In this document: positions 34,895 through 44,846 of the stretch, piece after piece | How positions within the stretch are numbered: position 1 is the first letter of the stretch | Layout of the letters: every line of letters starts with the position of its first letter | Source of the DNA: Morella rubra | Taxonomy: Eukaryota; Streptophyta; Magnoliopsida; Fagales; Myricaceae | DNA: 64,000 bases | NCBI GenBank assembly: GCA_003952965.2 | Contig: CM025850.1 | Location: 38,527,584-38,591,583, forward strand | Direction of reading: 5' to 3' | Program-made: the position numbers and the translations under genes | Notes under the pieces: model-generated | Seen by the model: the letters and a program-made list of their open reading frames with translations, nothing else | What the model was told of the DNA's origin: nothing | Databases searched by the model: none

Positions 34895-35680
34895 TTATTT
34901 GTAGTTAAATGTTATTACTTGTTAGTTTTTAGACTATTGAGAAACTTTTAGAACTTCTTTGTGTTTGTTGCAAAACTTGTAAGACGTGGTTATTTAGTCA
35001 ATGATGAAATATATTTTGTTTTATCACACTATCTATTTGCATCAATCAATTAAAATTTGTATTACAGGAAAATATAGGAAAAAATGCAGATTTTTACACA
35101 TGTATCTATTAGAGCATTTTTAAAATTGATATAGCGGCATTCTAAAACACTGGCGAAAAAAAAAAGCAAAAAAAATTGATATAGTCACTAACCACTGCTG
35201 GAGATGTTTAAAAGAAAAAAAAAAGACCTACAGTAGTGTCTTTAACAAATGCCGCAGTAGGTTAGTTTATAACAACATTTTACAAACGCTGCTAAATACC
35301 TTCAAACACTGCCAAAAAAAAAAAAAGATTGCACTTTGTGTCTATAGCGGCGATCGCAACCGTTGCTAAGCAACCGCTGTTATAGATCACAATATACGCC
35401 AGTGGTCGCCAAAACTGCCGCTATAGATCTATTGCGACGGTCAGATAGCGGCAATCACGCTCGCAGATAAAAAACTGCCACTACCTATAGCAGCTACTAT
35501 AGCGGCGGTTTTGGCACCTCTAGCAACAGTTTCTGACTACTGCTAAATGTAATTTTTTCTTGTAGTGTTATGTCACATGTACGTCTCGGCAAGGGCTGCT
35601 GTTAAGGAGGCAGATAGAAAATGTTTTTTCCGTCAAAAATAGAAAATTTAAAGATTAAAATTTTGAAAATTGAAATCTAA

Positions 35681-36383
35681 GAGTAAACTGCCAAGTGCCA
35701 ACTTTCTAAAAAAATAAAAATTGATGCACACGGCCAATGACAATAACGCCCCTTTGTCCTTTTTTTTTTTTTTAAGGTAATATATCAAATCAATGTGATG
35801 TTTCACGCTGAACTTGATACACGTGCAAGACTAACCTCTGACATATATGGTATGTCACACCACCATCACCCACCCGTGGCCATGCAACTTGTTTCGTTTC
35901 ATGCTAAAGCATATTTTCCATGTGGAGGCCGAAGCTCTGACAATAAAATGTTGACTAAGACAAAACAATATTGACCCACGAAGAAAACTCCTAAACATTG
36001 GATATGAATTTCTGGCATTTGTTTTGACTACCAATCATGTGCTTTAAATCTTCCCAGAGGGTTCTCGAGCGTCATGAATTATCTTCGTTATTCTGTTCTC
36101 TCTCTTCTCTTCGCTCTCACAAATCTCGTTTACTTGTTTTGACAAAGTTCATTTCTGAAAGAAGCTTTGAAATGCATACTTCTTCGGCCTTCCTTCGGCT
36201 CATTTGATCCTCATCAGACCCCTTCCATCGCTTTTTTCTCCATTGTCTCAGTATTTAAGCTCCTCCGACGTTTCATATTCCGGAAATTTAGATCTGCGAG
36301 TTTTCTCAGGGTTTCTGGTCAGTTACCTTCTTGTTCTTTATTAGAAAGTTTTTGATTGCTTGTTAATTTCTTGATCGTCAAGC
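35681..36383 (+). promoter_or_regulatory. Upstream region of the WNK11-like gene
   Basis: No gene content. A poly-T tract lies at about 35761-35774. CT-rich sequence at about 36095-36125 and 36160-36340 looks like a 5' leader. The corresponding region is missing from the second WNK11-like copy. Confidence 0.35.
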
Positions 36384-37261
36384 ATGCCGCATCTCAGTCC
36401 AGATTCGTCCAACAAGGACGCTGAGCCGTTTGTCGAGGTTGATCCAACAGGACGGTACGGGAGATACGGTGACTTGCTCGGTGCCGGGTCGGCGAAGAAG
36501 GTTTTTCGAGCTTTTGATCAAGAAGAGGGGAGAGAGATGGCTTGGAACCAGGTTTTATTGAGAAGATTCTCCGATGACAAAGAGATGATAGATAGGTTAT
36601 ATACGGAGGTTCTGTTGCTTAGAACTTTGAACAACGAGAACATTATCGCCGCTTTCAGTTCATGGACCGATCTTGAAAGCATGACATTGAACTTCCTAAC
36701 CGAGGTTTGCACGTCTGGGAATCTGAGGGAGTATAGGAGGAAGCACCGGCACATCTCGATTAAGGCCTTGAAGAAGTGGCTGAGACAAATACTATGGGGT
36801 TTGGAGTATCTCCATTCGCATGAGCCATGCATAATTCATAGGGACCTCAATTGTAGTAATGTGTTTATCAGTGGCAATGTTGGCGAGGTTAAAATTGGAG
36901 ATTTAGGGTTAGCAGCAATGGTGGGAAAGGATCGGATAGCACATTCGATCCTTGGGACGCCGGAGTTCATGGCGCCAGAGGTGTATGATGAGAATTATAC
37001 AGAAATGGTGGACATTTACGCATTTGGGATGTGCGTGCTTGAGTTGGTGACACTGGAAATGCCATACAGTGAATGGACAGTGTGGTAAAGATATACAAGA
37101 AGGTGACCTCGGGGGTGAAGCCCCAGGCGATGAACAAAGTGAGAGACTTGGAGGTGAAAGTGTTTATTGAGAAGTGCCTTGCGCCACAGTATGAGAGACC
37201 ATCTGCCTCTCAGCTCCTCAAGGATCCGTTCTTTGCCGGACTTGATGATGAAGAAAATTAA
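36384..37261 (+). CDS. WNK11: WNK11-like protein kinase, intronless, with one frameshift
   Basis: The frame from Met 36384 ([20 protein letters not shown]) gives a WNK kinase domain: [20 protein letters not shown] with the loop lysine, [47 protein letters not shown]. One base is missing near 37076/37077, so the frame stops at 37088 (EWTVW). The next frame continues [16 protein letters not shown] to ARP-like motif ([14 protein letters not shown]) and stops at 37261. The second copy has the extra G at that site, so the ancestral form was open there. Undamaged length would be about 292 residues, close to Arabidopsis WNK11. There are no introns, whereas WNK5 here has six; this could reflect a retrocopy origin, but no poly(A) or target duplication is visible. 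All kinase motifs lie before the frameshift. Confidence 0.75.
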
Positions 37262-38960
37262 TGACATTAGCGTATATAGATTTTGCTTATTGAATCCTTT
37301 TCGCTTTCCGAAATAGATTGGCGTGTAATTGTGTCGGTCGTACATGCTTAATAATTAATTACCTATGAACTATGAGTCGTCCATCTATAATCTTTCCAAG
37401 TAATTTGATGTTTCACAGTAATTCTCCTGGAAATCAATAGCGTAATCTGGTCAAGAAATTTTTGACTTGTACGTAGTAGAATGTTGGGATCTGATAGGGT
37501 GTGGAAAGAACCATACCTTAATGGGGGCTTAAACAGCACCCACCAAGACCTATTACAGAAAGCAAGTTCATATCTAGACTTAGAAATTTGATCAAGCTTT
37601 AGGCGCTGCCTTCCATTTTATTTTGCTTTATTGGATCGGAGAGTACAAAAACAAATTTCACAGCCAAGAACCAGTATATATACACACACTATACTAGTTT
37701 TTTGGACATTAGCACACCTATCAAACGATCATAGTACTGTTGCTATTTTACCACAAGAACGACCATAGAGATCATCTACATATCCGATGGTTTTCCCTGC
37801 ATTTTTCAAGTCCACATATTAGCTATATTATGGTTCGTTTGAACAAGCACACCCTGAAACTGCAGTAACTCTTCTCTGTGTTGCGCTTTCGTAGAAAATA
37901 TGCCTCATGAGCATGCCCATTACAATGGTTCATCAGCAAGGATCGTGGTGATCCTGATGTAGTAGGCGTCTTTTTTATATGACTATTTTCTTATTTTATA
38001 TTGTTCCATGTTTGATATTGATTAATTTAGCTTTCCGGCTCCATTTTCATTTTAGAACTTTTGGTTTTTAAAAGAAATTTGTACTATAAAATAAACGGAG
38101 GAGTTCGGAGCTTATAATTACTAAACATTTGTTCTAAAGGTTCAGTTGCTTTAGCCAAACATTGTATTCAGCTTAGGCTTTGGAGTATTCAGGAGAAGAA
38201 TTTTTTTTTGGAGCAGTTAGATGGTATAACAAGGAAATTACTTTTAGCTTGAGTCAACGTACGTCTTCATTTTCTTTTTGTTCTCCCTTGCATTTCCCAA
38301 TTTAATTAGGAGGTCTAATAGTTGAAAATGTTTTTAATATTGTATAGTTGAATAGCTGTATTGAGGTTCGAAATTGGACTAATTAATTTGTTACGCCACA
38401 CTTTTATATTTTGTCTTTTATCATCTTCTGATCTTATAGTTTACTTATTTACATTAATAGTTGGAAAAATCACTGCCTGTCAGGGCAAAGTACTCATATA
38501 TATCAAAGCTACGCCACTACAAGAAATATGGGTTTAACGAATTCCTTTGAGACAGGAAAAAAAAAAATCTGTCCAAAATATGGGTCATTTGGACAGAATT
38601 TCGAATCCATCTGAAGGATCCCGAAATCTACATTTTCTGTCAAGAATTTAAAAATTCATTCCGAAAAATTATGTTAGGAATGATTTTTGTGATAAATTCC
38701 TTCGTTCCTAAAAGACGAATTATGTAGATTATGATTTTAATAAATTTGGTTTGGATTTTTATTATATATTAATTATCCAGCACATATATTTATACGTTCC
38801 AAAGTGCAAAACAAATCAAAATATATTCTATCGTCAAGAGTGTTCCAACAAAGCATGATTCGAACGGTACGTAGCAAGCGTTGTTCTTCAAACACATGAT
38901 GGTGGTGTTTTTCATTAGATTATTTACCCAACTTAGAGTTGATCCATGAAGAAGGAAAAC
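37262..38960. repeat. WNK 3' flank block, copy 1
   Basis: About 37262-37945 matches 59297-59985 closely. About 37950-38960 then matches about 61510-62990. The 1.5 kb holding the SAUR in the other copy is absent here, so this copy lost it or the other gained it. At 38513, CACTACAAGAAATATGGG looks like one end of an old CACTA element. The same stub is at about 62093, so it predates the duplication. No matching other end was found. Confidence 0.7.
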
Positions 38961-39679
38961 TAATCATGTGTGAACGACAAAGCAACGTCGTTCGTCAAAC
39001 ATCAAGTAGTAGCTTGCTACTTGCTAGGTTTGGTTGTTTTGATAGAAATTATATTGAGTTGCGCGTTTTCATTGCCTTCTGATCAACCCAACACATATAT
39101 AACTTATAGTCTACGACTGAGGCACAAATCTGCCCTCATGGGAATATTTGATTTGAACATGAGGAACGCTGGAACAGGTATTGTTTTTCTTTGCCTTGTT
39201 AATCTAATTACCTAACCTAGGCTTAGTCCACGAATGAGCAATAAAAAATTCGAAACCTCAAGCGTGTGGATGTCATATTTGAACATAAAGCTGGTTTGGC
39301 CGTCATTCGCGTGTGCTGTAATGGCTACTGAACAATAAAGAATGTAAATATTCTGAACGTACGTCAATGGGCCTACTTGATGTTAATTCAAACAAGAGAT
39401 GAAAGGATAGGGATCAGATCAGATCAGATCAGATTCAGACCAGTTTGCTGATGGCAGCGAAAGAAAAACTCAACAGGTAGCACACAGATTCGAAAGCAGT
39501 TACTACTTGCTTGATAAGCGGTTTCTCAATTCTTTGGCTTATACGTGCATTACGCTTTCAGAGAAACTTTGCAGCATAGAGAACACCCAAATTCGATGTG
39601 GGTGTCTTTTTCTCTGTTTCTTTCTTTTCGGGCCATTTCCACCATTGACTTTGTGCGCGTCTAACGTCTGTTATTCCAT
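38961..39679. other. Intergenic region
   Basis: No gene recognised. A short (GATCA)n tandem repeat lies at about 39411-39435. Confidence 0.4.
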
Positions 39680-39910
39680 TCAGATGGATTATATCCAGAT
39701 AGATTCAAACTGGCGATTTAGATTAAATCTCAGCATATCAAATGACACATAAGTATGCCACCTCAATTAATGAGGCTGGTTAGGTTGCAAGTTAGTTTGA
39801 ATCAGGTTCTCTTCATTAATTGAGATGACATACTCATGTGCCATTAGATGTGCTAGAATTTATTCTTTGCTATCTGTTTGGACTAATCTGGATTTAACCC
39901 GTCTTGATAG
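39680..39910. mobile_element. Foldback MITE-like inverted repeat
   Basis: Two arms of roughly 90 nt are imperfect inverted copies of each other. The inner parts (CTCAATTAATGAGG on the left, CTTCATTAATTGAG on the right) and the outer parts (AGATTCAAACTGG against CTGTTTGGACTAATC) correspond. About 50 nt separates the arms. The family and target duplication were not determined. Confidence 0.5.
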
Positions 39911-39952
39911 AATCCTTTCTTGTTCCATAATGTAATTAAATGAGACTTGCTT

Positions 39953-42328
39953 TGTAATGCCCCGATCCAAAAGTCTAAACGGATAGAATTCCGCTTGAAA
40001 AATATCATCTCAACCAAGAAAAAGAAACTCACAAAAATCTTTATTCCATCTTCAAACAATCAAAATAAATCCCAACAGTTTAATCAGAGCACTACTCTAA
40101 AAAATAAATCCTTAAATACTACTCTAAACAAGAGTCTCAATAAACAATTTTCCCAAAAATAATAAAACAACTAAAGTCTCCAAAATAAAAAAATTATTAT
40201 TAAAGTCTCCATAGGGCACTTTATTCAATAATCCTATATCTTGCAACTAATCTCAGAAGCTACAACTGGCGATCTTCTATTTCTCGCTGCCACTAACCTC
40301 TAAATCTGAAAGATAGTAAATAAGTAATGAGCTACAACTAGCTCAGTAAGCAGCAAATCAATTGGGGTAAGGGAAGAATGACAATTTTATAACAACAAAC
40401 TGAATCAGAAAATATTGTGAGCCATGCCAAAAACCAAAATACAAGTTTGAAATAAAATTATTCAAGGCCACGCAATATAGGGAAATCACCAATAGTCACA
40501 CAGACATCTAGGCCACAAAGACCTCCAAATACCACGAGAAGTATCGAATTGGCCATAAAGACCACAAGATATATTGGCCACACAGACCACAAAGTTACAT
40601 TGGCTACATAGACCACAGAGATATATCACCAGCACATGATACATTTTTCAAGTACGCTCACAAAATAAATATATTCCAATAACCCAACATTTCAAGTTAG
40701 ACATTTCAAACAATTTCATGAAATCTAAATCATTTCATCTTTATTAAAAATTTGTATATTTTCCCCATATAATAAATCAAAGGCTAAATTGCACTTAGGG
40801 CCCCTGAGGTATACAAAGGTTGCAAATGAGCCCCTGAGGTAACGTTTTTAACAAATAGACCCCTGAGGTAAAGTTTAAATCAAATCGAGGCCCCTCCATC
40901 TATTTTCGTCAGCCTCATTAAAGACAATTGCTATCAGGGCTTTAAAATCCACGTCATAACGAATTAGAAAGCGTCATCTGTCTAGTTAAAACACCCATGT
41001 CACATCTGCACTAGGTGGGTGCCAACTCACCTGTGCCTAGTTTAACAAAAGAAAAATAACTTAATGAGGCGACATTCTCCCTATTGCATACACCTGGCGG
41101 AGATGTGGCGTGGACGTTTTAAATGGACAGGTGGCGCTTTCTAATTTGTTATGACGTGAATTTTAAAACCTTGACAGCAATGACCGTTAATAGGGCTAAC
41201 GAAAAATGGACGTAGGGGCCTCGATTTGACTAAAACTCTACCTCAGGGGTCTATTTGTTGAAAACGTTACCTCAGGGACTCATTTGCAACCTTCGTATAT
41301 CTCAGGGGCTCTGGATGCAATTAAGCCTAAATCAAAACCATATAAAAAATAGTGCACGTTTTAAAAAAAAATCTATTTCACCAATGCCAAGATATTTAAC
41401 CTCGCACAATGCATAATTTCAAATCAATTTCATCTTACAAAATAATTAAACATCTTGTGCACTTAGGTTCCACAAAAATTTAGAGAATTAAAAATGTCAT
41501 TGAAAAGTCACTTATCTCAATGCTTAACCGAAGTTTATGATTTCACAAAGAATTGCTGAAGAGTCAATCAGCACCTAAAATCCATTTAAAATATCAGTCA
41601 TCACTTCATCTTAGTTCTCACACATCTCCAACGTAAATCTAATAATAAAATTCCAGCAACAAACACACCTGAACTCCAATAGCTCTATAAGAATACGCTA
41701 TTTCCACAATCACGAAATTCCTCAAAACCACCTTTAATTACCCTACAGCAACCCAAAAACTAATCTGAAAAATCTAGAAATCTCAGATCTAAAACTCCAT
41801 CAAAGATAGAAACTTGGAGAAAAACTCACCTTAATGCGCCGATGAAGTCGAAGAAAAATCGCTTAATACTTGACGAACGGCTCTCTAACATCGTCTATAA
41901 AATGACATAACCCAAATCAATCCAAAGAAATACCACCCTAAACCAAGATTAAATCAAGCTTACCTCCAAAAATCACCCAACCCTTGCAAATTGCGTCTCC
42001 AAAGATAAGAAAAAGGAAGTTTTGTGGTAGAGAGAGAGAAAGAGAGGAGAGAGAGCTTCAAATGAGAGAAAACTCCAATACTGGGCTGAAATTTTCGCAA
42101 ATAACATAGATTTATACTTAAAGATATCTAAATAAGTTTGAAAAGGGGCGAAAATTCGTTCAAAATTTGAAAAGAAATCAACGTTTGAATCAAAAGGACG
42201 TGCGACAAGTTTTAACATTTGAAACGTTCAGTTTCCATGAAACCTGCGGAAGGGATAACTTATCCCTAACGCACCGTTTCACTTTTCAAATTTTTAATTT
42301 TTAATTTTTTACAATAGCGGATATTACA
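39953..42328. mobile_element. Solo LTR with a nested Mutator-like MITE
   Basis: It begins TGTAATGCCCC and ends GGATATTACA, with a perfect 5-bp target duplication TGCTT at 39948-39952 and 42329-42333. There is no second LTR, primer site or coding region, so it is a solo LTR of about 1.8 kb once the nested MITE is set aside. Its length and opening suggest a Gypsy family. It is a fossil. Confidence 0.72.
40782..41327. mobile_element. Mutator-like MITE
   Basis: It has terminal inverted repeats of about 110 bp (GGCTAAATTGCACTTAGGGC at the left; the inverted form ending AATTAAGCC at the right) and a perfect 9-bp target duplication TAAATCAAA at 40773-40781 and 41328-41336. The repeats contain three CCCCTGAGGTA-type motifs each. 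There is no coding capacity. It sits inside the solo LTR, so it is the younger insertion. Confidence 0.88.
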
Positions 42329-42333
42329 TGCTT

Positions 42334-44099
42334 TACTTAGTATTTGAGTTGCAGTACAATTTCAAGTATTCAGAATTTGACTATGCGTTGAATCTGCCTC
42401 ACTCTACCTAAGGGACAATTTCAAGTATTCTAAATTTGCCTGTGTGAACTTGGCCTCACTATCCAAAAGATAAAAAAGTATAATGAAGTCGAGATTGAGA
42501 TCAAAGCTCTTATTTACTATTGGAGAAAGAAAAAAAAAACCAATCACCTTGTTAGAAAATGGGAAAAAGAAAATAAAAAGATCTCACTTTGAGATCTCGG
42601 CTTAAGCCTCTAATTTTTATTGAGCCCGGCCTGATGAAGCTGTATTAATCCTGTTCCATGACACCCCTAGAGAAAAAAAAACTCATGTTCCACGATGCCT
42701 TGTATATCCTTCATAAGTACATATGCTTTTCCCCCACGCATAGATGGTTCGTGAGCCTGAGCCCGAAGCTTCAAGCTGTGGAACGAGTTTACGTACCTGC
42801 TCGTGGCAAAGCTGGGACTGAATTTTGCCGAGGGCGCCATGATCAGGAGGGAGATCAAGGAAACTAATATATGTATATATATAATCTTTTTCGGATTTTT
42901 GGCTTGCTTTTTGTTTTGTTTTATTCTGATTTCTGAGCATTCTTCTTCCGAATCTCATTTGGGTTTAGACACTAACGAGAAAATGCCTTTCTGATGTATG
43001 TTATCAGCCCAGTGGAGCTTCAAAAAAACTTCAAATTCTATAACTATGGGCCAAACCCATTAAGACCAAACAGCTCTGCCCATGTACACAAAAACCAGAT
43101 TCCAACTGGGATACGCTCTAGGTAGCCAGACTCTGGGCTGGCGCTACAACACAAAGTGACACAAGAAATTAGGAGACCCAAATAACGACTTGCTCCCAAA
43201 ATTTTGCAGGTGTTAAAATTTTGCGCGTATAAAAATTGGTAATAATACGAAGAAAAAGATTATTTAATTGAATTGTTTATGTTTATTTGATAAAAATAGA
43301 TTATTTAATAGATAAAGAAATATTATTTTAGAGTTATTTTATTAAGTAAATATTTGGAAGCCAAATTTTGGTAGCCAAACACCATCAGCTCTCTGGAATT
43401 TCTTGGTTCTCTTATATTTTACTTGGCGACTGACATATATTGGGATTTGAAGTCTATTTGAATAGAAGAAAAAAACAAAAAAACAAGCTGAGCCGGATAA
43501 CAATAATAACTGATACATATATAATTAAAAAGAAAAAAAACGTATTTTGCTATAAAATATAGTTGTTAAGCTTTGTTTAATTAACTTTCCAATTCAATTG
43601 CTAGGCATGCCTTTAAAGAATTGCACACAAACTTCATAAGGATGAAATAGCTGGCATAAGCCCTGGAAAGCCTTCGATTTTTTTTTTTTTACACTGAATA
43701 GATTTACGTGGTATATTTCAACGAAAAAGTAAATTTAAACCACAACTCTCCTAAGTAATTATAGTTGTATTAGAAACTTAAATTGATAGAAAGATGTTGA
43801 ATATATATGTATGTGAGGGTAAAAAAAATTGTCCCACATTAGAAAGATATCACAAGTGTATATGTGGTTAATATAGCTATATAATTAAACCTAAACCTAT
43901 AGCTTAAGCTTTTAGGTTTAGTGAACATTGTTGTGATCCAGAAAGGTTTGTAAGATCGAGAAGGGAACGAGTTTTGTCGCAAAGCACGAGGTGGTTCCTA
44001 GGAGGCCCAAGAGGAAAGGGTACTCTATTGGATCAGGGCTTCCATTCAAAGTAGTAGATCAAAGGGCAAGTAAGTTGTGCATCGCAAGGTACAATTGCA
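42334..44099. other. Intergenic region, unidentified content
   Basis: A less AT-rich stretch at about 42690-42870 is open in several frames but I recognise no protein in it. About 43210-43385 is AT-rich and has CAAATTTTGG-like ends, resembling the small AT-rich inserts near 56470 and 61700, so it may be a related MITE remnant. Otherwise I see nothing definite. Confidence 0.35.
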
Positions 44100-44846
44100 A
44101 TCTAGTTATGTACGTAGTAGAATATTTGCGCTAACGGGTGCTTAAACAGCACGTACCCACCAAGACCTTATGTTACAGAAATTAAGCAAGTTCATATCAA
44201 GACTAGGCACCTACCAAATTTCACAGCCAATTAGGACCATAATATATATACTAGTTTTTTTTACATGAGCACACCTATATATCAAAATGATCTATGTACA
44301 TATCTCGATGGTTTTCCCTGCACTTTTAAACACACATATTAGCTATATTAATAATGATTCGTTTGTACAAGCACAGGTTGATCAAACTGCATAACGTACT
44401 CAGCTTCCTGTGTTGCACTTTCGTAGATAATGTACCTAGAGACTCAAGAGCATACCATGGCAAATGTGGTTCATTCGCATGCAGATAATAATGGAGTTTA
44501 TGTTTCCGTCTCAACAATCCTTAATCTGACGTATGTTAGTGATTTTGCTACAATTATTGATCACAAACTAGCCCAAATTAATTGGTTGTATTCAACGTGT
44601 ATTCTTTCATAGAAGAAGCACCATGAAAACAAAGAAGAGTGAACTTATCTCTGATTCTCTTTTATTTAATCTTCTGCTCTTACAGGTAGAGGGTGGTGAA
44701 AGCATAGCGTCAGATTCTCGTCACTGAGGGTCTGATCAAACCTCCGACGTACAAGAACAGAAATTAATAAGTGCAAAAGTACTAGATTTGGGACAAAGTA
44801 GAATCGAATTAACCTAAGTTCTTTAGCTCTATTTCTGTTACTTATG
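44100..44846. repeat. WNK 3' flank block, copy 2 (its WNK is missing)
   Basis: This aligns with about 59500-60300 (shared strings such as GATGGTTTTCCCTGCA and GTTGCACTTTCGTAGA). No WNK-like sequence lies in front of it. It ends with ACTTA at 44842-44846, the target duplication of the LTR element. The match resumes at about 48130. Confidence 0.75.

Larger units (their letters stand above)
31283..35567 (+). mobile_element. CACTA (En/Spm) element carrying host exons
   Basis: It starts CACTACAAAAAAAATAGG and ends TTTTTTCTTGTAGTG, that is inverted CACTACAAGAAAAAA, flanked by a 3-bp duplication TTA (31280-31282 and 35568-35570). Subterminal repeats built on CTATAGCGGC and its complement crowd the first 350 and last 450 bases, as in CACTA elements. 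No TNPD/TNPA-like transposase was recognised, so it is probably non-autonomous. The interior carries, all on the plus strand, two exons of an ACAP-type ARF-GAP gene and two of an NMN adenylyltransferase gene with their splice sites. It is inserted in the right inverted repeat of the Mutator-like element. Confidence 0.88.
28400..35680. mobile_element. Mutator-like element (Pack-MULE type) with a captured gene piece
   Basis: Long terminal inverted repeats: the left at about 28400-28680; the right at about 31132-31282, continuing at 35571-35680 after an inserted CACTA element. Matching strings include CTCACTCGAGAATGACGTGG against its complement near 28568-28590. No MURA-like transposase is visible, so it is non-autonomous. 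The interior holds a GH17 glucanase fragment ending right at the inner edge of the right repeat, and a solo LTR. Without the inserts the element would be about 2 kb. A possible direct repeat of the target (AAAATTGATG at 28339-28348 and 35717-35726) lies slightly outside the clear repeats and is only a candidate. Confidence 0.75.

Noticed and set aside
36518-36832. Open frame antisense to the WNK11-like gene, also present in copy 2
   Set aside because: Shadow of the kinase frame on the opposite strand.
42667-42994. Several overlapping open frames at about 42.7-42.9 kb
   Set aside because: Open in several frames on both strands but no frame matches a protein I know.
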